Assembly: GCA_028565715.1 (NCBI GenBank)
Contig: JAOXYC010249344.1
Location: 1 to 10,196, forward strand
DNA length: 10,196 bases
DNA from: Phoronis pallida
Taxonomy: Eukaryota > Phoronida > Phoronidae
Direction of reading: 5' to 3'
Positions 1-9,514 of this stretch are shown here, in pieces. A program made the translations under genes and the position numbers. Within the stretch, counting starts at the first letter, position 1; each line of letters begins with the position of its first letter. The notes beneath the pieces were generated by a model. That model ran no database searches and had not been told where the DNA came from. It saw only the letters and a program-made list of their open reading frames with translations.

Positions 1-137
1 ACCCTTTTCCCAATTTTTTTGAATTTTTTGACTAAGATGCAGGTTAATTATGTTCATCAAAGGACTCGTACACAAAAGTTCTAGTTGATTTGAATTTTGA
101 CCCCAGATCCTCACCAACAAGGAGACCGTATCTTTAA
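1..137. repeat. One arm of a TTAA foldback MITE (cut by window edge)
   Basis: The sequence from the left edge to TTAA at 134-137 is a diverged copy of the right arm of the complete element at 7008-7346. Shared blocks include GACT.AGATGCA, GGACTC.TACACA, AGTTGATTTGA and GGAGACCGTAT, followed by TTAA. The other arm should lie left of the window. It sits in an F-spondin intron. Confidence 0.8.
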
Positions 138-397
138 CATTCAACAGAAATTATATGTTCAACAAATTCTTATAGTATCTTTCATTGATGTGAAAATTTG
201 CTAATACAACTAATATATATAATGTACAACTACAAGGAATGTAATGTGAAACTGCTCTGTGGATTGAAAAAGCCAATTACAGATAAGGAAGGCAAATTTT
301 TCTTTTTGAATTTTATTTTATAGTTTAAAAAATATAGCTTCCCATGGCATGTTTTTAAAAATATTTTTTTCTGTATGTGATCTGTATATTTTTACAG
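138..397. other. F-spondin intron remainder, nothing recognised
   Basis: AT-rich intronic sequence ending in the polypyrimidine tract of the first exon. No coding potential, RNA gene or clear repeat was seen. The next introns, 505-806 and 1785-2155, are equally featureless AT-rich sequence. Confidence 0.6.
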
Positions 398-504
398 GTG
401 TGAGTAAGCTGAACCTGTGTATGGCTAATGGTACGTGGGCAGGAGACCAGGACATTGAACTCTACCCATGGGATGCTGGCACTGATAGTGGCATCACTTA
501 TATT
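398..504 (+). CDS. SPON1: F-spondin exon: C-terminal part of spondin domain
   Basis: The exon follows a T-rich tract ending TTTTTACAG and ends before GTAAGT. Its first two bases complete a codon begun in the upstream exon (phase 1 entry), followed by 35 whole codons, so it leaves in phase 0. The translation begins VSKLNLC and contains PWDAGTDSGITY, matching the conserved end of the spondin_N domain of F-spondin and mindin proteins. The stretch NGTWAGDQDIELYPW has an N-glycosylation sequon (NGT). An antisense open frame across this exon is a shadow. Confidence 0.92.
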
Positions 505-3500
505 GTAAGTTTCTAGTATGGAGATTGTTGGTTTAAAAATAATCTTGAACTTTAAAAAGTTCTTTGTGCAAACGAGATGAACTTTTCCGATCATAAAGCT
601 GAATAATACTGGTAATTAAAAGTATTGATAAAATTGAGATACTGGCTTTAATTGGTATTGTTCATCATAATGTAAAATCCAGGTGTGTCAGAATTTTTGT
701 CACATTATAGAACAATTTAAAATAACATTGTTTTTACTACTATCGTTGGTTAAAATATATTTATCAGAAATCAACAAATTCATTTGTATTTTATTTATTC
801 TTTCAGTCTCCAAATCTGCCTACCATACCACATGACCCAATCCAGCAAATCACAAACATCCAACCAGACAACCCTCGCTCACCATTCTTTGGCAAGCACC
901 CTGTGAAACCAGTCGCCATTTTGAGAATACGACGTCTCTCCCCAAGGGCTCACATGACAGAGTGCGAAGAGGATGATGGCGAAGATTTCTCAAACAACTT
1001 TGGCGGCGGAAATGACATGGAGAAGAAGATCATGATGGATAAAGGTGATTTGAATAATGACTGCACTGATTTGATTTATTTGCTAATTGTATAATGATAA
1101 TAAGTCAGAAAAATGTTTGCATTCCGAAACGGTATTCGAACCGGTGGTTGCTTGCAGACAAGGTAAGTGCTCTACCAGCTGAGCTAATCAGAACTGGCAT
1201 GAAGGGAACAGCAAATTAATCCGAGCAGTTGTATAATACGTTAGAATATAAATGAAATTTAAGTCTCAAAAATGTAGATCTACTGGACCATCATGATGTA
1301 CAAACTGGTTTTAATATAAACTTAATTTTGTTTTAAGTTAAACATGCAGTCATCTTAACTAATTTCTACATTTTTTAGAACATATCTTTTTATCTTTTCC
1401 CAGTATTGCAAATGAAGTGCCGCACATCCAACTGGACAGAGTGGAGCGATTGCTCAGTTACGTGCGGTATTGGTATGAGGTTCCGTATGCGCCAGTATCT
1501 CATGCCCGGGGTTGAAGCCATGTGTGGCCTTCGTCTTAAAGAGACCGACAGATGTATCGCTCCAGAAAACGAATGTGAAGACGCTGGCGGTATCTGCGCC
1601 ACCACACCATATTCTGATTGGGCGCCATGCTCAGTGACGTGTGGTAAAGGATTTACTATGAGACAACGTCATTATCTGAATCCAATGGGCCAACTCAAGT
1701 GTAGCAAAGAGATGGTTGAAAAACAAATGTGTGTGGCGTCAGAGGAGAGTTGTGCTGAGGTGGATGCTGGCAAAAACTGGCAGGGTATGGTTGCAAGAAA
1801 TTATTTTTATATTTTTTTAATTAATTAATTTATTCCTCTAATGCAGGATCTAATATTTTGCTGAATCAACTGCTCAGATGTTCCCTTTTTTGCAGAGATG
1901 GTGTCTCCTTCAGGTGGTAAAAAACTGACCAGGTATTGAATGCCCACCAATCTCTGTGTCTAATGGGGTTTGATTGAATATTATCAATTGTTGCACCATG
2001 CAGTTTTTCCTGAATTATTACAGAAATAAAGGACCATTTTAATGAGAAATGCAATTTTATAAACACAAAGTTACTAAAACAATGAGGAGAAGGTTTATAA
2101 CATACAATGGTTGAAATTTATGATATATTTTCATGCATTTATATTTAAATTTCAGCCATTTGCTCACAGCCCAAGATAGTTGGTCGGTGTCGTGCACGTC
2201 ATGAACGTTGGTATTTTGACACAATAATGGGTAAATGTTTACCCTTCATCTATGGTGGATGCAAAGGCAACCAGAATCGCTTCATGACACTGACTGAGTG
2301 TCAGGATAGATGTTCCTCAGATGCAGGTGTAGCAGAAATTGTTGAAACAGGTACAAAATGTGGTGTGGCTGTAAACCTATTGCCCATGTGGTGGCATTTT
2401 CAATGAATGTTTGCAGGAAATTTCTAAATTATATTTATGCAAATAAAAATTTATTATATAATATCTATTGCTCTCCGATACCTAGACTGTACTCCAGCCC
2501 CTTCGACTCGGTCGAGGGACTGTAACAAAAGCGAGGGGTCTACCGAAAGTAGAACGTCACTAGAAGACTGCGGTTAAGCTAAGTGACGTCATCCGCATAT
2601 ACTTAGCGATACTGGATTAGCGCGCGATTGATTCAGTCTGTCGTTTTCAACGACGGGCTGAGTTCAGTCTATCCGATACCTGACTGATCTTTTGTCATCA
2701 CCGAGCGCTTCAGAAGCAATTTTAAAGGTTTGGTCATATATCAAGGAAAGGATGAGCCTTCATGGTCATGGTTATCGGTGGGGGTTTGGTCATGTATGAC
2801 CAAATTCTGCTTCCAGGTGGAACAGTGACAAAACAAAATCACATTTTCAAGTGCATATAGATATGGCTAAACGTATTTAATCCAAACTTCCTTTTAAGTG
2901 GATTTATGAATTCAGATATTCAGAGCATATAAACAGTGTTTTTCATTCCTTTATAATGTAATTTATGTGTTTTATGAAAACCCTTGGTCATCAGGTAACA
3001 TCTCAACTGTTTTTGTGCAGAATCAACTACTCCAGCCCCAACAGAAATAACCACAAAGCGACCTCGTAAAGCCAGGAAGAACAAAGGGGGAAGGAAAAGA
3101 CCACGCGGACCAAGAACTGGAGATGAGATCGACTGTATGGTCACTGAGTGGACAGAGTGGTCAGGGTGCTCGACTACATGTGGACGTGGTCGTATTGAGA
3201 GAGTGCGCATGATAAAACGTGAAGCTGAGAATGGCGGAAAGCGATGTCCTAGAAAACTTAAGCAAAAGAGGAAATGTCACTTGAGGAAATGTCGTAAGTT
3301 GTAGAATTAAGTTGCTTAAAATGAAATGTCCATATTTACCATTGGAATAATGGACAACTTGCTAATCACTACATGATGTAGATAATAGCTGCATTTATAT
3401 TTACTGCTGTTATAATTAACCTGATGTGTTATAACCTTAACTTGGAAAAGTGTTTGCAAAGACAATAGTTATGATTTTAATGATCTCTTATCAGTTAAAA

Positions 3501-3995
3501 CAAAGAGGTCTTTTGAAATAATATGTATGTACAAGTTACCTCCCTAATAAATTGTCACCTTTGGGACTTTGCTAAAGGCGATGACCTAGCCAAATGGCGA
3601 CTTATGATAGGTAAATTTAATTTGGTTAATGCGTTTGTGACTGGAAAAGGTTGATGACTTATCCAAGGTGACGATTTATACAATAACGAGTTAAGTGAGG
3701 CTATACGGTTCATATTCAGTACTCAAGTACTCAAGATGGGTGTTTTTTCCAGTTTCAATCAAACCCACCGTCAGAAAACACTCATTACGTATAATGTTTG
3801 TCTTTTATTGTAGCTATTGATTGTCAGTTGGGTGATTGGACTGAATGGACAAGATGCTCACAAACTTGCGGTGTTGACAGTCTTCAAGAGCGAACCAAAC
3901 CAGTCATAAAGAAACCACGCCGTGGTGGCTCACCCTGTGGGCCAAGACTTGAAAGAAGATATTGTCTACAGCCAGCGTGTCCTTCCACATCATAA
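398..3995 (+). CDS. SPON1: F-spondin-like protein, 3' six coding exons (partial gene)
   Basis: Join 398-504, 807-1044, 1404-1784, 2156-2350, 3021-3293, 3814-3995. All junctions are AG/GT, and the joined frame runs 457 codons to a TAA. F-spondin is a secreted extracellular-matrix protein known for roles in axon guidance and cell adhesion. Seen in order: spondin-domain C-terminus (PWDAGTDSG and SPNLPTIP are family signatures), acidic linker, TSR, TSR, Kunitz domain, basic linker, TSR, TSR. Each TSR has six cysteines, and each carries CSxTCG, the POFUT2 O-fucosylation consensus. Vertebrate SPON1 has six TSRs and no Kunitz domain; Kunitz-bearing F-spondins are known from invertebrates such as fly and nematode. 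The 5' exons (signal peptide, reeler, most of the spondin domain) are outside the window because exon 1 here starts in mid-codon. Family assignment is very secure; strict orthology is inferred. Confidence 0.93.
807..1044 (+). CDS. SPON1: F-spondin exon: end of spondin domain and acidic linker
   Basis: The acceptor is TTCTTTCAG and the donor is GTGATT, a weaker site that keeps the frame (phase 0 in, phase 1 out). The exon opens with SPNLPTIPHDPIQ, then PRSPFFGKHPVKPVA, corresponding to the SPN.PTIP and SPFYDP segments at the end of the vertebrate spondin domain. ILRIRRLSP matches the conserved strand before the first linker. The final ~30 residues form an acidic, Gly/Asn/Met-rich linker (ECEEDDGEDF) that vertebrate SPON1 also has in this place, though with different sequence. 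An open frame reading on past 1044 to 1094 is read-through into the intron. Confidence 0.9.
1121..1193 (-). repeat. tRNA-Thr-like pseudogene or SINE head
   Basis: The 73-base minus-strand sequence folds as a tRNA cloverleaf. The acceptor arms TTCTGAT and TTCGGAA pair at six of seven positions, counting one G-T pair. The D arm is GCTC-AGCTGGTA-GAGC, and the anticodon loop CTTGTCT would read TGT (Thr, DNA at 1158-1160). The internal promoter A box TAGCTCAGCTGG is intact, but the B box GGTTCGAATACC carries an extra A and the T stem is poor. Lying in an F-spondin intron with these defects, it is more likely a SINE head or tRNA pseudogene than an active gene. No SINE body or target duplication was identified. 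Confidence 0.72.
1404..1784 (+). CDS. SPON1: F-spondin exon: two thrombospondin type-1 repeats
   Basis: The acceptor is TTTTCCCAG and the donor GGTATGG; the exon is phase 1 at both ends. It encodes two complete TSRs, each with six cysteines. The first starts KCRTSNWTEWSDCSVTCG and has the WxxW C-mannosylation motif plus CSVTCG for O-fucosylation. The second starts ICATTPYSDWAPCSVTCG; its first tryptophan is replaced by tyrosine, so only one Trp remains. Arg-rich strands (MRFRMRQY, TMRQRHY) are the usual Trp-Arg ladder partners. The exon ends in a short linker, DAGKNWQ. TSRs bind matrix, heparan sulfate and receptors in related proteins. The open frame continuing to 1828 is intronic. Confidence 0.94.
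2156..2350 (+). CDS. SPON1: F-spondin exon: Kunitz protease-inhibitor domain
   Basis: The acceptor is AAATTTCAG and the donor GTACAA, with phase 1 at both ends, so the Kunitz domain is one self-contained symmetrical module. Six cysteines lie in Kunitz spacing (IC..GRC..GKC..GGC..ECQDRC). The signature FIYGGCKGNQNRF matches the conserved BPTI F.YGGC.GN.N.F core. The residue after the second cysteine (P1) is Arg followed by Ala (GRCRAR), as in trypsin-like serine-protease inhibitors. A tail, SSDAGVAEIVET, leads into the next exon. Inhibitory activity is inferred from P1 and is not proven. The exon has no long open frame of its own and was found by translating between splice sites. Confidence 0.93.
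2464..2700. repeat. CpG-rich putative interspersed element in F-spondin intron
   Basis: This stretch is much richer in CpG and GC than the surrounding intron. It is bracketed by similar motifs, TCCGATACCTAGACTG (2474-2489) and TCCGATACCTGACTG (2672-2686). Inside are small hairpins: TCGAC-TCG-GTCGA, GTCGTT-TTC-AACGAC, and the pair ACGTCACT...AGTGACGT. It also holds a perfect TGACGTCA. These properties suggest a young inserted element. The family is not recognised, and its boundaries are approximate. Confidence 0.45.
2711..2817. repeat. Short inverted-repeat (MITE-like) element
   Basis: The left end has GAAGCA then TTTGGTCATATAT; the right end has the reverse complement pattern ATGACCAAA then TCTGCTTCC. 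The right half also contains the perfect palindrome TTTGGTCAT-GT-ATGACCAAA at 2785-2804. It lies in the intron after the Kunitz exon. No target duplication is clear. Confidence 0.4.
3021..3293 (+). CDS. SPON1: F-spondin exon: basic linker and thrombospondin type-1 repeat
   Basis: The acceptor is TTTTTGTGCAG and the donor GTAAGT; phase 1 at both ends. It starts with a Thr/Pro segment (ESTTPAPTEITT), then a ~22-residue run dominated by Lys, Arg and Gly (KRPRKARKNKGGRKRPRGPR). It ends in a TSR beginning DCMVTEWTEWSGCSTTCGRG with six cysteines, WxxW and the O-fucose site CSTTCG. The Thr/Pro segment could carry mucin-type O-glycans. The basic run resembles a heparin-binding or proteolytically sensitive linker. 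Vertebrate F-spondin also has a basic linker before its last TSR, which plasmin cleaves. The TSR itself is also Lys/Arg-rich at its C-terminus. The antisense open frame here is a shadow. Confidence 0.93.
3545..3682. repeat. Small inverted-repeat element in last F-spondin intron
   Basis: AAATTGTCACCTTTGG near the left end matches the reverse complement of CCAAGGTGACGATTT near the right end. The inside contains a related direct copy (GATGACCTAGCCAAATGGCGACTTAT against GATGACTTATCCAAGGTGACGATTTAT). It is probably a decayed MITE built from one short motif. The rest of the intron (3294-3813) shows nothing else. Confidence 0.4.
3814..3995 (+). CDS. SPON1: F-spondin terminal exon: last TSR and stop
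   Basis: The acceptor is TTTTATTGTAG and entry is phase 1 (the first two bases complete a Pro codon). It encodes PIDCQLGDWTEWTRCSQTCG, followed by a six-cysteine TSR with WxxW and CSQTCG, ending CLQPACPSTS and TAA at 3993-3995. Vertebrate F-spondins likewise end just after a C-terminal TSR, so this is a natural end rather than a truncation. An open frame extending upstream of 3814 is intronic. Confidence 0.94.
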
Positions 3996-5000
3996 GCAAA
4001 ATGACCGTGAATTCATTCGGACTGGTCTGACATAAAATTTGAATTGAAGAATGCGGTCTTAACATTTGGACTTAACAAACTGGTCACAACTGTTGGACTT
4101 AGGCAGTTATTTTTAATGGTTGGCCCATAACATTTTGAAGAAAGATCAGTTCTATTGAGCTTTTACGTTTTGTATATGGCTTGGTGTTTGAAGTAACTGT
4201 TCAGGTTTGAGATTGTGAATGAACATCAGTCAGTTCATATATGTGATGTGTAATAGATTTGTGATGCAGGACACCAGTCTCAATATTCTGTGTAAGATGT
4301 TACTTAATTGTATTCTACAAAAGAATCAAACAGTAACATTTTGAAATTATTTTTCTAACTGTATAAAACATATCTCTCTCAATATATAATCAATATTTTG
4401 TATTTTGATAGTGGAAGAATGTTTTTAGCTTTGTTTTTCTATGATTTGCAATGAACATCATTCAAATATGTTAGGAACATTTTGTCATTGTTTTTAGCCC
4501 TTTGAATAATATAACCTTAGCATTAGCGTGTCAAAGTATCTTTAAGAGACAATCAACTTAGAAATACTAAATTTCATTTATTATACTGATTGATTACACA
4601 ATGCTGTTAGAGGTAAAAATTATAAGGTTCTATGATTATGAACGATCTAAGAAACATTATTGAGCATGACTTCTTATTAAAAGAATGAATAGTAATAATG
4701 TGTTTCTTGTTTCTCAAACATTACTTATCAACTGTGCAATACAAGAACGAATGTCGTTCATTATTGAAAATGTTTTGATAATGAGTGTGTCAAAAACTTG
4801 CCTCTCCCTCATGTAGTGGGAACATCTAAAAGTATTGTGAATCATGACGTTTGATAATTTTGGAAAATCTTGTGCCTTTCACAGTGAATGTGACTAATAG
4901 GATAGTATGAGAGGCTCTAGACATATCTTTATGTAGTTCTAGGATTTTTGATAGTGTTATTTCTTATAAAACCAAAATAAATATATTAGCTTTTTAAAGT
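3996..5000 (+). other. SPON1: F-spondin 3' UTR (inferred)
   Basis: AT-rich sequence with no coding potential follows the TAA. The first convincing AATAAA in suitable context is at 4976-4981, giving a 3' UTR of about 1 kb. No microRNA or protein-binding sites were assigned. The exact end cannot be read from DNA alone. Confidence 0.55.
4976..4981 (+). terminator. Candidate poly(A) signal of the F-spondin gene
   Basis: AATAAA in the context CCAAAATAAATATATT, followed ~12 bases later by a T-rich stretch (AGCTTTTTAAAGTTG) that could serve as the downstream element. It is the best plus-strand hexamer between the stop codon and the oppositely oriented gene. Confidence 0.5.
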
Positions 5001-5121
5001 TGCATTTCTTTACCAACCTTCGTTCACAAAACAAAGTGTTCAGTAAAAGATACTGTTTTGTCACCATAATGGTTGCCTTCTGATCAGTAAATCATAACTT
5101 TTGAAAATTATCATAATTGTA

Positions 5122-5127
5122 TTTATT
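5122..5127 (-). terminator. Candidate poly(A) signal of MIX23
   Basis: TTTATT on the plus strand, read as AATAAA on the minus strand, about 690 bases after the MIX23 stop codon. It lies ~140 bp from the facing F-spondin signal, so cleavage of the two convergent transcripts may occur very close together. A second TTTATT at 4577-4582 would make the transcripts overlap if used. Confidence 0.45.
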
Positions 5128-5813
5128 ATAAAGACACTAACTAAATAACATGATTTTAAATCATTTAAATTGTCTCGAATTCTAATTCTGATTTGAGAAG
5201 AATCGTTTGAGAATAGCACTAATTAACAATTCATTTTTTCGAAGATAAGGGGTCATGATGAAAGTAGAAAGAAAAATCTCACTCTCTTGCTAAAAGGAAG
5301 GTATAACATACAATTCCAGTACTGCGAAGTAAGAATTTTCATCATATCAATCTGAATTGTGGTTTAACCTTGAAAAATATATCTTTCTCCTACTGACATT
5401 AGTTACATATAGGTGCATGAGAGTAAATGTGCACCAATACGGTAACCATTCATGCAATAATGACCCAGGCTTCTTGTTCTTATTAACATAAGCTAAATCT
5501 TTTAACAAACCACATATTCAGGTGATGAGTGTTTCAACGGGTGCAGATGTGAATGGTTAATATACAAATAGTAAATTGCATCAGTGTACACTCTTACATC
5601 TGACTACATAGGCTGTTTAAAGACTTTGCTCGCAGCCATACAAGATTTTGAGCATATGATTTCCAGAACAAATTTAACTAAATATTTAAGTGTTAAATGC
5701 AGTCATCTTCTGTACCACTAACAAAATCTTATTCAGGAATTCAAACGATGCACTTCCATAGCACCCATGCACAACTTCAACACTACAAATAATCTCCTAC
5801 CACTGGATTTACG
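5128..5813 (-). other. MIX23: MIX23 3' UTR (inferred)
   Basis: AT-rich non-coding sequence between the MIX23 stop codon and its candidate poly(A) signal. No other gene, RNA or clear repeat was seen in it. Confidence 0.45.
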
Positions 5814-8371
<2,558 letters not shown>

Positions 8372-8375
<4 letters not shown>

Positions 8376-9239
8376 TAAACGGCTGGTAAGATTTGAGCTC
8401 CAGGTAGCTGCTTCTTGAATATGTCAAGATTGGCAGCAGATATGCACTCCGCGGGCAGGGCGTTCCAAACAGCAACAGATGATGGAATAAAACTGTGTTG
8501 GAAGGCCAACACTCTCGACTACTTAGAGGGATGTCCTCTTGCCGGTCTCCTATTCTGGACGTACATGGTTTGGGGGATGTCAATAAGGTCATGGGTGATC
8601 TTATACATCATGACTGCCTTGCTTCTGGCCCTTCTCTCCCGTATCCCATCTGAGGTACTGTTGCATCGCTGTTGGGCTGCCTTGGGTGGACTTAGAGCAG
8701 GGGTTGACTGGATCATTAGGCATGTATAGGTGGTATATATGCGTTAGTTCGAAAAGGGCGGGGACATCCTCTAGTGTTTCTGCTGATGAATGATCTGGCA
8801 GCGTTCCCTTTCTTGCAAATGGTGTCAATGTGCGAGTTGAAGGTGAGTTTACTGTCGATGGTGATGCCGAGGTATTTGCCTTGGTTGACAGTTTTCAGCT
8901 GTGAGCCATGAATTGAGTATTTTGAAACAATTGGTTTCTTTTTCCGAGTAATGCGGATCACTTCACATTTGTCTGGATTAAATGCCATGCCCCATCTGTC
9001 CTCCCATACTTGTAGAGCATCTAGATCCCGCTGCAGAATTGCTGAATCATGGCCACTGGATTACGGTACAGTAGACAATCATCGGCGAATAGTCTGGGCA
9101 TAGATGAGACAGCTTCAGGAAGATCCTTGATATATGCAAGGAACAGAAGTGGGCTAAGACAGTGCCTTGTGGCACTCCACTGATGACATCAGCTGGGTCA
9201 GATATGACACCATCACATACTACTTTATGTGTTCTATTG
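8372..9239 (-). mobile_element. 5'-truncated, broken non-LTR retrotransposon (RT C-terminal half)
   Basis: Reverse-strand translation gives reverse-transcriptase blocks of a CR1/L2/Jockey-like LINE in the right order: SGVPQGTVL, PLLFLAYIKDLPEAVSS, the catalytic FADDCLLYR, LQRDLDALQVWEDRWGM, FNPDKCEVIRITRKKK, KYLGITIDSKLTFNSHID, YKITHDLIDIP and WNALPAECIS, ending with TAG at 8374-8372. The copy is dead. There are frameshifts near 9152 (one missing base after GTVL) and near 9062, a diverged or deleted thumb segment around 8710-8770, and an in-frame stop near 8522. Homology starts abruptly at NRTHKVV near 9239, the usual 5' truncation of LINEs. It lies right of MIX23 exon 2, on the same strand. 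Clade assignment is approximate. Confidence 0.88.
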
Positions 9240-9373
9240 GGAAGAAAAAAAGTAGGCTACATGTTTGGTTCACCGAGAGAAAATTTATTTCGCCGCAATA
9301 AAAATAGGGAATACAAATTATAGTGATGTTTATTGTTTTATGTTGTTCATTTAGTTCATGACACTATTTTCGT

Positions 9374-9440
9374 TGTGGCAAAATTAATTTTCATAACAGT
9401 AAAAATGATTTTTCGCCAGGACAAAAATGATTTTGCCACA
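9374..9440. repeat. Palindromic short-unit repeat
   Basis: Perfect 11-base inverted repeat TGTGGCAAAAT (9374-9384) and ATTTTGCCACA (9430-9440). Between them the motif AAAAATGATTTT...GCCA occurs twice about 23 bases apart (9401-9418 and 9423-9438), and ATTTCGCCGC nearby at 9287 may be a further relic. It looks like a small foldback minisatellite. Confidence 0.5.
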
Positions 9441-9483
9441 GCAAAATACAAAATAGAAAATTGAGATTTGATTGGTTGATTCG

Positions 9484-9514
9484 GACTGTCATGCAATTTT
9501 TCTGACTGTCATGC
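9484..9514. repeat. Short direct repeat GACTGTCATGC
   Basis: GACTGTCATGC occurs at 9484-9494 and again at 9504-9514, separated by AATTTTTCT. The second copy with its left flank is a 19/20 inverted match to 8174-8193. Confidence 0.5.

Noticed and set aside
355-594. Antisense open frame over the first F-spondin exon
   Set aside because: It mirrors a well-supported exon on the plus strand and runs through splice sites; no family resemblance.
1121-1193. Functional tRNA-Thr gene
   Set aside because: T arm mispaired, extra base in the B box, unusual anticodon-loop base after the anticodon, and intronic position; better read as SINE or pseudogene.
1390-1605. Antisense open frame over the TSR exon
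   Set aside because: Shadow of the TSR coding frame.
1866-2066. Minus-strand open frame in the intron before the Kunitz exon
   Set aside because: Short, no recognised motif, no splice or conservation support.
2920-3210. Antisense open frame across the basic-linker exon
   Set aside because: Created by the repetitive Lys/Arg codons of the plus-strand exon.
8415-8729. Plus-strand 104-codon open frame
   Set aside because: Antisense shadow of the reverse-transcriptase remnant on the minus strand.
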